Shown here: positions 1 to 11,518 of the stretch, piece after piece
Position numbering within the stretch: position 1 is the stretch's first letter
Layout: every line of letters starts with the position of its first letter
DNA from: Paragonimus westermani
Taxonomy: Eukaryota; Platyhelminthes; Trematoda; Plagiorchiida; Troglotrematidae
Assembly: GCA_008508345.1 (NCBI GenBank)
Contig: QNGE01000895.1
Coordinates: forward strand, 1-64,000
Length of the DNA stretch: 64,000 bases
Reading direction: 5' to 3'
The notes under the pieces: model-generated
The model's database searches: none
What the model saw: only the letters and a program-made list of their open reading frames with translations
Told to the model about the DNA's origin: nothing
Made by a program: the position numbers and the translations under genes

Positions 1-707
1 GAAACCGTTCAGTCGCGGTGGGCCATGTGTTACATGGGTTGTCAATCTTTTCCTAAAATTCAACAGTGACTAAAAGCATTTCCGAATCACTAGTTTTAAT
101 TTTAGTTGGAGTGGAAACGTCATAAATTGCTTACACTTGAACACGGATATATATTTTTGCGAAAAACTTATGGGTTTAAAAACTTATCTTTAAAGCGTGA
201 GATCGTTGCGAATTTAAATGGCAGCTAAACTGAAACCCCTTATTCCATATACCTACACTGGAATAGTGGTAGTAATGAAGCATCCAAATAGTGTCACGTT
301 AGATACAGTTATCACAAGCTGACACTGTTCAGTGTGATACAGTGAGAGTGCGTTGGATCGGAATGTCAGATTCTCTAACGCAGTTCCCAAACAAGTGCCC
401 TACAATAGCCCTAGCACCGGATATAGAAAAAACCACTGAACGCAGCAAGTCTTTGACAACATTCGTCGTGGTACAAGTACTTACAGTCACAGTGGTTCAC
501 ACTGGAATCATCCTTACTCCAGCAGAGATTTCTCATATGAATTTCTTGGTTTTACTACTGACGTTAGTTAGGTCTCGCTATGACTTCTACTATCCCTAGT
601 CAATATCCCTGGAAAGGCACCGTCTGCGGCCGATGGCGAATTGTTGAATTCAAAGTGAGAAGGCAAAGAACAACTGTGCCGATTTATGGGGGCGGTGGTC
701 TAATCTC
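1..707. other. Spacer, no supported gene
   Basis: The only frame is an 85-codon plus-strand one at 342-599 with no recognisable motif. The minus strand may carry the far end of the neighbouring retrotransposon remnant, but nothing can be aligned with confidence. Confidence 0.4.
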
Positions 708-1148
708 TCATTCTAAGCAAGACACTTGAGATGTCCCTGATTCTTTCCGGTGCTCAATTCGATACTGGACGATATCATAGGTGGCGTATGTAATAAATTC
801 CACTTTCATCTCACTGGATAAACCTGACGTTGTGAACTGCGTCTTATTATCTATAAGTAGTATTTCTAAGATTCCCAATCTTTTGAAGACCCCCTTTGAA
901 AATGCGTCCAGGAACACCAGACAACCAAGTCCATTTGTTTGATTTGCACATTCAATGTGAACGTCATACCGGTGGTCGGATCTGCTGGTCTATCCATACA
1001 GAATTACTGGCAGTAATCACCATTTGCACACATTTACGGCGAACAGAGATAATTTGGTTTTCCATATTTTTTCAGTATCCGTAACTGTAGGCAATAGACT
1101 AAATTCTTTCGTACACAAGGCCACCTACGGTACTGGCTAAAAGCCTTC
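708..1148 (-). pseudogene. Decayed Ty3/Gypsy-type integrase fragment
   Basis: This is a retrotransposon integrase remnant. One frame (about 707-977) reads a degenerate VHIEC.N..NG block, then LVFLDAFSK with the first catalytic Asp, then VFKRLGILEILLIDNKTQF, which corresponds to the second Asp region (usually a DNGTQF-like motif). In intact integrases these two blocks are about 60 residues apart; here about 20 separate them, so an internal deletion is likely. In another frame at 1,100-1,148 the peptide KAFSQYRRWPCV resembles the segment just before the core that usually reads LA..YVWWP. The Asn-Lys in place of Asn-Gly, the frame change and the missing Glu region show it is dead. No LTR was found around it. 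Confidence 0.5.
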
Positions 1149-4100
1149 GGTCGAAGCTAAAGTATTGTAGGTATTTCGTTTACAGGTATAAAATCTGTTT
1201 GGCCTTTTCTTGCTCCCTTCGGACGCCTATAAATTTATCTCATTGCGTCAGCAATAATCGCTGATGGCCAATCAGGCTAATCTCTTCAGTAACGGTTGCT
1301 CAACGAGTTCAGGAACATGGATTTGGGTGAAGATGAGAACGTGTCGAACAATACTGGATAGGAATTTTGGTAAATACGCAATAATAGTCATAAGCAAGAG
1401 GAAAACCGGAAGTTGTATTCTCTACTTGCAACTCTGGTACAACAGTAACCATGAGTACGTATTGCTCGCGGTCTAAATAAAGGCGGACTTTACACAAACA
1501 AACTGAACATACCTGAGTGAGTTCAAAATTCGACATTGCGTCAAACATTGTCAGACATGTAAGGCAGACATCAGAAATGTTGTTGCAGCTGAGTTTTGGG
1601 TATTGAGGTCATGTCATAAAGTTAAAGCTGTCACTACCGATTTTATAACTGTTTTAGTGAAGCGGAGTGTAGTTTTGACATCGTCCAGTAACACACGGTT
1701 CACCTCTGGGTCTACTGCGGCAAACACTGTCACAATTTCATCTTTATATAGTGATGGACAGTTTATTAACATTTACGGTGCACTCACCAAGCCAAATCAC
1801 GTGGATTGGCTTAAAGATTCTTCCGAAGTCATATGTTAAAACTGTTGTAGCTCGTTCTCGCAGACGGCTGATGCTATATCTCGGGGAGACTTATTTGAAC
1901 TTGGAGTGAATATTGTATTTTAAACTGACGACGAACATATCGTCATATCTCTCAAGTCTGATACCAACTTGGTGTGATGACAGATCATGGTTGATATGAT
2001 ATTTTCAACACACTGGTGTAACTGGGAGTTGTTCATTTCAGGTGGCCAGTATGCACGAGTCACGGGTACAATGTACTTATGATTGATGACTTATGATCAA
2101 CGTTTCGAGTTGCGCACTCTAACAATTTGTCAGAACCAGCTTCCCTTCTGCCTAAACTCATTAGGTGTTGGTGGTTGAAACGAAAGTTGAACTAACCATG
2201 GTCAGTATCGAGTGGAGATTTGGGGTGGATTGTGTTTGTTTAGACTGAAGGCAATACCAACACCAGTTGTCTATGTCGTACCTGAGGAAAGCAGACCCAT
2301 AGATTCGGCAGTCTGATTAACAGACTATTAGGTTGGTATTATTTAGATGATCGTTTGGTGTCTGTCTTCGATTACGTTATCTAGTAAGTTCTAATTAGTG
2401 AAAACCAGTCATGATGGAGTACCGAGTTGAGGATGGGTAAGCAATTAAATCGAACAATAGGCTGTATTTTAGTCAATCTACTCTCCGAGAAAACCTAATG
2501 TCAACTCACTGGTGTCATCAATTTTTTGAAAGCTTACTTAATTTTCATTGCGAATTAGTTTTAGCAAGCCTGCCATACACTTCTGACGAACATTCTTTGA
2601 ATGAAAAGACAAAATTCATTTGGTACATTCATTCTGTTATGTTACCTTGTTAAGCCATGAGTTTCGCAACCACACAAACCAAAAAAATAGAATATCAGAT
2701 TTGCTAACAGTCTTATGTACCAGTAACTTAAGTCCAATAATCCAGATAAGAAATGTAAACAAAGTAACTTAACAAATTAATGTTGAAAAGAAGTCGAGTC
2801 TTATGTCGAAAACCACTGCTGCCGCCGTTTTTATTCGAAGCTACATCTTTTCTAGCCGCTGTTTTGATCCATTGCTGTGAGACGCCTTTATGAGTGTTTC
2901 TGATGCTGATTGAAACATTCGTGTGAGTAAGATCGAAGGTGGTCAGCTTGTGTCCCACATTGTTTGCAGGTTGAGCGGACTGGACATTGTTCTTCAGTTG
3001 GTGTTCCTTCCGTTTCGCAGAAGCACTTTTTAAAATAATTCAGTTCAAATAAAAAGTGGTTTAATTCGAGAAAAATGTCAGAATAACCAGGATGACTAAA
3101 AAAATTAGCACATACAACTATATACACATAACTTGGTCGTTTGAGAGTGAAGCTCCTCGGTAGTTTGCAAGTATCTAACGTGATAAATGTAACTGTGGAG
3201 ATGAACTGTACGTGCATACATCCATTTAACAATCAGTTCAGTTTAGGGGCTACTGAGTTATGGAGTCACATCTTCGATTTGAGTGAAAATTATGTTGGTG
3301 GAGTGAACAACAGATTGGCGTGAGTATAAGCGGAAGAACACGGTAAATGCGGTATTGTTTAGGTGAGATTGGTAACATGTAGCGGACAACGTTAATCATA
3401 GTAAAAAGCGAAATGATTTTAGTGAGTTGTGTGGAAGATAAACAACCTTTTAAACTCACAATAAAAAAGTAAAACTGTTGAAAAAATACAGTATCAGAAT
3501 CGAAACACTAGTTTACAACCAGATTTTTAGGGAGCTGAGGAAACGCCTCAAAAGAGTGACAAGTCGATGTGCGTCTGTTTCCGTACGTATACAGCCGAGT
3601 TCATCCGGCTAGCGGTGAGCGTCATAGAAAAATGTAGAAGATAGGCGATAGATATCACGAAACAGGCTGATTTTCCTGAGTCTATTGCCATATTGTGTAA
3701 GTGTTTCTTAATTACATTTCGACTGATGCTGATTTGGGCTCTATATGGACATTCCAGATTGAAACACACCGCCACTCGCTGAGATGCTCGGCCAAGTTAT
3801 TTTGTTCATTGGTAGTATAGATGACAAAGAAATATTTACGTACGATTTGGTCTTGATAACCTTAATGTTTGCCTTTTCCACTAGTTTCCCATTAAAATGA
3901 CCAACACTAGAAAACCTCTTTCTCTTCTAATTTTGATAACTTTCAAGAGTGTATCGATGTTGTTATTGCTGTGCCGAACAGTAGTTTACGAATAACATTG
4001 CTTAACTAGCAAACTGTGACACTAACTTTTGGCCCGCCTTCAAGGACGTTTGAGTCGAATTCCATCGAGTAGACAAACAGAACTGGGTTCCTAAAAGTTT

Positions 4101-7100
4101 TACGTGTACTCTGTGAATTGAATAGCACCAGCTGGGAGAATTTGATAAACACGATGATGTTGGAATGTCAGAACTGATTAGATGGCACTGATAAACTAAG
4201 GAAGGTGGTTTTTATTATATTGCTCTTGACGACAGCCGCCCAAGATGGATGAAACTGAGGGTTTTCTGTTGTGTTCTTAGTGTTCCGTATTTCACAGAAG
4301 GATATTTGGGAGCACATCAAACACGGAACTCAGACTTTCAGCTTCATTTGTTTTGAATTTCCCAATCAAACTTTTGTCCATAAATGATGCCTTAATAACT
4401 TTGAGAAGAAACCCTCATTTTCAACCAGATTTATCCCCTGTAACTTCCTCTGGTTTTATGGGCTCTTGCTCGTCAATGATGTGCTGATTATTTCTTGTTT
4501 ATTTTTGTCCTAAAACCTTCTTTCTAACATCAAAGTTTTGTGCAGCATGAACGTTTCAAGCAGACATCCGGACTAGTGGACAATAGACCAGTTTTTGATT
4601 CCAGGTTTTCTGGGTTCCGCGTTGAACGGGAGACGTTATTTTTTGTTTATTTTATGTATTTAACTTCGGCTCTAACTCGGTACGAGACTCTTCCATCACT
4701 TCTTCGAAGTTCCTTAACCGCTGATCTGTGTTTTATAAACAATTCTTCTGTTGAATTAGTCGATCGATTTAACTTTAAGTTAGTAGCCGTACAATTTACT
4801 CTTTTTCGACAGTACGGCTGCTAACAGACCCTTCTAGGTGTCTTAAGGATTGTATCATTCTCACAGCTTAATGAGTGGCGAATAACTCAGTTGAATCAGC
4901 GTTTGATTTATAAGTATCTGTATTTGATTGGGTGATTTATCGACTGGATTATCAAGAATGGTCACCGGTATATAGCCGACATCATCTCCACTTCTTTTGG
5001 AACTACTGGGTTTTGTCATTTGAAATAGAAGCTGAATAGCGTTAAGTTTCTCCAACAAGCAACTGTTACGGGTGTTCTAAAATCGGACTCGCAGACCGAT
5101 AGCATAGTTGATGCGGCCAAGTCAAACTTGACGTCATCGCATTACAATCTGTATCCTTTCGTATTTTCATGAATCATTCGTCCATCACGACGGGAAGTTT
5201 CAAATCAAAGAGGCATAAGTTAACAGGAGAACTGTTGGGGAATCGGACCACATTATGGAAGGAGGGATGGTCTATTTTTCCTTTGTATTTGTTCGATAAG
5301 ATGCTTACTGACAGAACCGACTTAACCGAGTGTTTTCTTCTATGACTAACGCCGATGGGCACGCGCACTTCACGACTTTGTCGTTCATTGGTTGTGTAAG
5401 TCCCCCGTTTTGTTGTGGCCTTAAAGTTGCAGACTAGTTGCACACTAAACCGTAGTTTCTACTTATTTTCTCCCCTGCAAACTTTGAAAGTTTATGCCGA
5501 ATATTTTGTGTCACCAACCTGACTGGTTAACATAAAGGGAGCTTTAGTCAATTAGGGAGTCAAGTTCCGTAGTCGCCAACTTTATGGGTGCTTGGACGAC
5601 TGAGGGAGAAAATGGCTTCACCGAATTTCGCACGACTGAAGTCGGAATTCAAACATGGGGTTTCATTCTGATAACTGACGAAGAGAAAGTAGGTGTTAAC
5701 CAGGACAAGTTTATTAGATTTCAGATAGCCAGCCAAGCTAGGTTCGATGTAGAAAAATTGGATGCCCTTTAGCGTTGAAGATTTTCTAATGGCTTAAAAC
5801 GGGAACAGGTTTTGTACGTACAGTGTAACAACCACTGTCCCGAAAGGTGTGAATCACAATCCATTCAGATGTAACCGCAAGTTTTTCGTGTAATTGGACA
5901 CTTCCACCACCTTCTTCCAAAATAAGCATCAGATTTCAGTTCTGTTCTGGTCGAGAGTTGCCTGTAATGCATTTGAATTCCAACCCTTTGAGGAAACCGT
6001 GATGATATCTGTACCAGTATAGTAACGACGGGCGACCGCGCTACACTACTCATACCACCAATATTCAGTAGCGGGACAGGAGCATAGATTTGACAACGAA
6101 ATGGCCGCAGGAAAAAATGTAGAAAGAAACATTGAACTGCAGCATTGCATCTCTTCTCTAAAACACTGTGCTAGTTCGTTTTGCCCATAAAATGTCAGAG
6201 ACTTGGGTCAATACAAACTGAACACCACTCAAACCTAATCGCCGCCTGTGCATTCAGATAAGCCTTTCGGCTGAACCACTTCGAAAGGGAGCAGTAGACT
6301 AGAGTTCCGTTCTTATTAGATCAGATCAATAATGCAAACCCTCATTCTGACCGGAATTTCTGTTCCGTCCCTCATGTATGTGAGAACGGCATGTTGACCA
6401 CAACGTTAGTAACGACAACAATGACATAATAGAATAATCATATCCAAACACCCGTGTAGCCTTGTGTGAATAATAATCAACCCAGTGAATCATTTCAAAC
6501 AGAAACTAGCCAGAACCGTTCAATTTAACCAATAATCTTGTGATCAGGAATTCTCAGTTAGTTTGAAGTTGTTTGCTTCATTGAACAGAATGAGCATAGT
6601 TGAAGTGTTTGATAGAAGTTCGGGACAGATCATTTCGATTTGAACAATCCCCACACTTGATCACATCCTTCTCATCAAGGATATTCACTAAGAACGAGCT
6701 TAAATAGGAACGATGCTCAAGTGCATTGCTTTCTTCCTAAATGGGCCAGCCGAAAGACTCATTTGGATGCGAGGACTACCATCATGTGCAATTGAAATTC
6801 AGTTTGAAATATTCAATTTTACATGTGTTCATATGTGCACGTATCATTGTTTTGATATCTCTAAACACAGTCTGTTCAAACTGTCAAACTGGCTACTTGG
6901 GTTGTCCAACCAGGTACTTCTTATAATAACCGAACACCAGCCCACCTGGTCTTGATAACGGATTAGAACGCACCAACCAGGGATGCGAATAAAACCTAAG
7001 ATCTTGCAAGAAAGAAACCTATGACACTCAACAGTCTAAAAATATTAGCACTAAGTGATATAACGTTTTAAGAATGACACAGCGTAAGTTCAGAGGTTTA

Positions 7101-10100
7101 CTGGCAACCTGTAGAGTGGGTTTATGTCAGATACACGTAGTTATTGAAATAATCGGTAGCCTGTTGATTATATTGGCTTGGCCATTATGATAGGTTCGAT
7201 AAGAATGATTTTACCGAGTGCCAAACACATCACGTCCTACTGTTTGCATTTTTCAAGTTTATTCTTGTGAATCTGAGACAATTCTATTTTGCTGGTGTCA
7301 GAACTGAGCAATAGTTGAGGACAATTCAAGACTATTGGGGAAACGACAAACTTACGTTGGATTGAACAGTTCAATCAATATCCACGCGTCGTTAAACTTC
7401 ACGTGGTGTGGACGAAATTTGGGCACCTCATCTTCGCCTGGCAAGTCTGGCGAACTTTCTTGTCTTTGACGATTCCTATGCAAATGTTTTGTACATTATT
7501 GACTCTCCGGTTAACTCTAACGTCTTTGGTAATCGTATATTTGCGTAATTATGTACAACCGAATGTAAGAAAACCGTATAAATGCAAACTGTTAGGGACA
7601 CATCACAAGTGATTTTCTCGTAGCTCACCATCGTGCACCATAGACAGAAGTGTGGAGTGCCTCTTAAACAGCACGGAAGATCAGGTTCACGTTTATTTTC
7701 TTGGACGTAGTTGCATACACGCAGTTCAGAACCTTTCTAACTCTTCCATCAGTAGTCATCTTACATGTATTATGTTTAATGTCTAGGACGGTTGAGTAAG
7801 TGAACGTAGACAGCATTAGTCTAAGCTGTTCACAAGTTTGAAAATAGGAGAGGGGATTGTTGTGCCTATTTTTGCGTCGCTCTTTTGGTCGGGTGCAAAA
7901 TTGTGGTGGGTGACCTATAAAGGTGAAACGCAAACAGCTGTGGCAGAAAATTAGGGGCGTAGAAAAACAAGGTAGTTTGCGGGTATATTAACAACAAACA
8001 CCTAAACAAAAAGACGGGTATACACATATTTCATTGTACGTGGGTTAGACAAGTGACTAAGCAATCTGTGACTAGTTGATTCCTGCATGTATATCGACCA
8101 GCTGGGAACTGACAAGTGTAAGTCAATTCGATCATGACCATAGTTGAATAGACTTAGACAACTGTTAACTACAAAGAAGCCCAAAATATGTTTTTATTTG
8201 GAATAATTCATTGAAAGTGCATCATCGTTTAGTAGATCTGTTAGTGAATGGTTTATCCAGCGAATATCTGTGGGTGGAAATAAAACCTCTTCTCGGTTAT
8301 GCAATATGTTCGAGACTAATCCCATGCCACTAGTCTCTTTAGGTATGGAATGCCTCAGAAGATACAGTGAAGTATATTGTTTTGATTTCCGTCGAGTTTT
8401 AAAGGTTGCATCTTTTAGCGTTCACCTTATATAAAATTCCATAGGCCTAAAGCTATCTAAGCCATAGTTCCTTGGGATGGTACTTCTGGACGGTCCGAGG
8501 AGTGCTGAAGTGATACACTCACTTAGAAGCCTCAGGGAATCAAGTTACACATACAGTAATTACGCAACCTCAATTAGATCTCATTTATATGCATTAACCT
8601 GGGTTTCCTATCATTTTCATGTTCGGGGTATTCGACGTAAGTGGAAACCAAAGAAAAATGATAATTCTATCTGTAACAATGTAATAATTCACCATTCAGC
8701 TATTCAACTATACTCAAATGGAGCTGATTGGTATTTCGGTCTGCCTTCATCCATGGTTTCTACGCTTGCCAAACTAAGAAGCAAGGTGACTTTACCGTCT
8801 TTCGTTCTGTTCACTTTATTGAACATCTAAAATCGTTAAACTAACATGAAAGTCTATGCTCAAAAGGATTCGCTTTTAAACGACATTTGGCAGATTTCAA
8901 CGATTATTGTTCATTGTGGAACCGTACCATCATATTCAATGTAAACCTCTATCAGTCACTCGTTACCACAGTGTTCCTACGAAAGACAATAACTAAAAAG
9001 TATATTCTCTGGTTATATGCGAAAGATTCAGCATTCACCTATCTCAATCTCAGATGGTCTTCTCTACCGTGTCTCTGTCATGTGATCACTTTAAAGAGAA
9101 AGGCCACACTCACCAGTCTCCAGTGGCGTTCGGCTGATCTTCTTAGACCTCTTCTATTTACTGTTAAACTCGCAGTGGCTCAGAGGTTCTACTAGTCCAC
9201 TTTCATAATCTGACAGCGTGCCTACCCAGCTTGTCCGATTAGCTTGTTATAGCTCAACCACTGACGTACACACTCGTTGGTGAAAATCAGGCACACACAA
9301 ACGACGCTTATCCGGTCGGGGAAGATAAATGAAAGCGCAAAGTGAAATGACACAATTCGCAAGGGGATGATAGAACTATGACGATAAAATTGACGGGATT
9401 TCGGGAGTCCACTATCTCACGACCACAGATGTGGATGGCACCTACTAACAATCCGTCGCCAGTAAACAGCTGGGAAATCATGAATGAACAATAACTTTAC
9501 ATCATAAGTGCCAATTAGGTAAACACTATGTGGTTTATTAGGGACTCCATGTTCTGCCGATTTCATTCCGAAGAAATCATCAAGTAATCTGTCTTTTGTC
9601 ACCGTAGCCGTGGTTCCGATTTCTGTTGAGTATGACGACCAAATCTGAAGTGGCCAGCTGATCATTCGGATAGCCTAAAAGCTTCCAACAAGTGTGTTTT
9701 TCATCTTCTGTCAAATCAAAACATCAGTAGAACACTCGGTCAAGAAAACGGAACATTATCGACTCTTTTTCACAGGCCCTCAGCCTATCAAACTAACCAG
9801 CAGGATAAGTGAATGACCCTTGCTTCTATTTCACTTTTCTAAAATCTATTACTGTCACTCACGTTAAAAATCAAGCGTGCAATCCGCCCTCATGCCACAT
9901 CTCGTCTGCACTGTTTTAACTGCACAGCTACCACTAACAGGTTACATAGTGACTCGGTTCCGTTATGTTATTTCTTGAGTGATTCCACGAACTACTTAGA
10001 AACCATGTGTAACGGTTTACTTCCGTTCTTGGGAATCGCTTAAATCGCTTAAATTTTTCTCGCACCTTGCAGTGTTTTTATGTCAGTCGGTCTACAGAAT

Positions 10101-11342
10101 GACGTTACCCATAAACCATTTTCGTGTTGATCTGGCCGGTCGTTAAGTCTCGTCATCAGTTCTTATGCTTTCCTGTCTTGCCTGCAGAATCGCTGAGATG
10201 AACAGAGCACAAAATTTCATATAAATAATTGTCTGTTTTCTTTCATGAATGCTTCGTGTTTGTACTTCATATATTTGGCCTTGTGCGCCTTCGGAGTCAG
10301 AAGTGGAGTGATGCAGTAAAACAACTTCTTACAAGTGTAATGAACCTGATGAATTTCAAGTAGTCCCACCCAGTCTGATGAATGTATCTTGAGTCTGGCG
10401 TTGCATTAAAAAAGTGGCTTGGTTGTAGAGTCTATCCAAATGTAGAGGACATTGTCAAATGTGAATTAGGTTCAACTGCACACCAAGGTCAAATCTCAGT
10501 AATAGAGCAAACTCGCCATACGGTCTACTGTTAGTACACATGACTGGTAAAACATAGGCAAACCACCATTCCTAGTAGCTTCAATAAGCAGACCATTTAT
10601 ATGGTACCGAAACGCGTCCAAAAGGAACGTGTTGCAGCGAGTGGCTTAACAAATATGGTTGATATTTTTTCGTACCGTCAACGACTTTTATGTACAGTGC
10701 CTGCACGTGTTACAGCAGTACTCACAGATTATCTAAGTGAACCACCAGTGGACTGAATGAATGTTCGTAACTGAATGCTGAATGCTGGCATAAGAAATAC
10801 GTGGAACGTCCTGATATGACGCACTAGGAGACAAATACATTTCAAACGTGATTTGAAGTGCCGCAACACGCACATTTAACTAACCAGTTCATTGTTAACG
10901 TGTGCGTGCAACTGGGTGGCATCCGATAAGTGGATTTACGAATATTGTGCACAAGAAACTACATTGTGCTGATGGTTCATTTGATTGGTATACTGCGAAA
11001 CGCAGCGTCTGTACCAAATGATTTAGTTTTTGCATTATAACAGTAATGCTATATTACGTAGCAACATATTTCTTATCGGGTTGAAGTCCTTCACCAGGTC
11101 GAATCTCACTTTAGACAGAACGTCGCACGAGACTTAGTATCCACCAAGACTATCAGATCGGAAATAGATGAAGCATCAAAAACTAGAACTTAACCCTTCG
11201 CCATCGAACGTACACGAAAATAGTTGTACATTCATCTCGGTTATTCAAACACCTGTAGAAGCAACAGAAAACCGTTAACATCTGGTAGTCTGTTTACTTA
11301 TCACCATATTTACAGCTGAACATGGCTTCCGATATAAGGTTA
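1149..11342. other. Spacer downstream of the TIKI-type gene, no supported gene
   Basis: About 10 kb of AT-leaning sequence with stops in all frames. The longest frame is 117 codons (8,477-8,830, plus), with no motif. The minus strand of 1,300-2,000 could hold further decayed parts of the adjacent Ty3/Gypsy-type element, but I could not match any reverse transcriptase or RNase H block. If the TIKI-type gene has a further C-terminal exon it should lie here on the minus strand; none was recognised. Confidence 0.4.
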
Positions 11343-11348
11343 TTTATT
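11343..11348 (-). terminator. Candidate polyadenylation signal AATAAA
   Basis: The minus strand reads AATAAA about 170 nt past the TGA that closes the fourth TIKI exon. It would give a short 3' UTR if translation ends at that stop. The hexamer is frequent by chance in AT-rich DNA, so this is only weak support for the gene ending here. Confidence 0.35.
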
Positions 11349-11518
11349 AGGCGTAATGATCCACTGTCATTGTACACGTTCCTCAAAGAGACTTGTTGTT
11401 TCCACTGTTCCAGTCGGGGTTCAAAAACTGCCATTAGTTTTACCAAGGCATGGAGGTAGGTTTGTACATAAAGTTAGCTTGAACAGTAAACTTGAACTGG
11501 AAGTAGAACCGATAACAC

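Noticed and set aside
2728..3232. Overlapping minus-strand frames with several Cys (CKQCG and nearby), possible zinc-finger remnant
   Set aside because: The Cys/His spacing fits no zinc-finger type I can name and the frames overlap, so chance is likely.
8477..9195. Two successive plus-strand frames of 117 and 102 codons considered as a transposon gene
   Set aside because: No conserved motif in any frame across the junction, and base composition is like the surrounding spacer.
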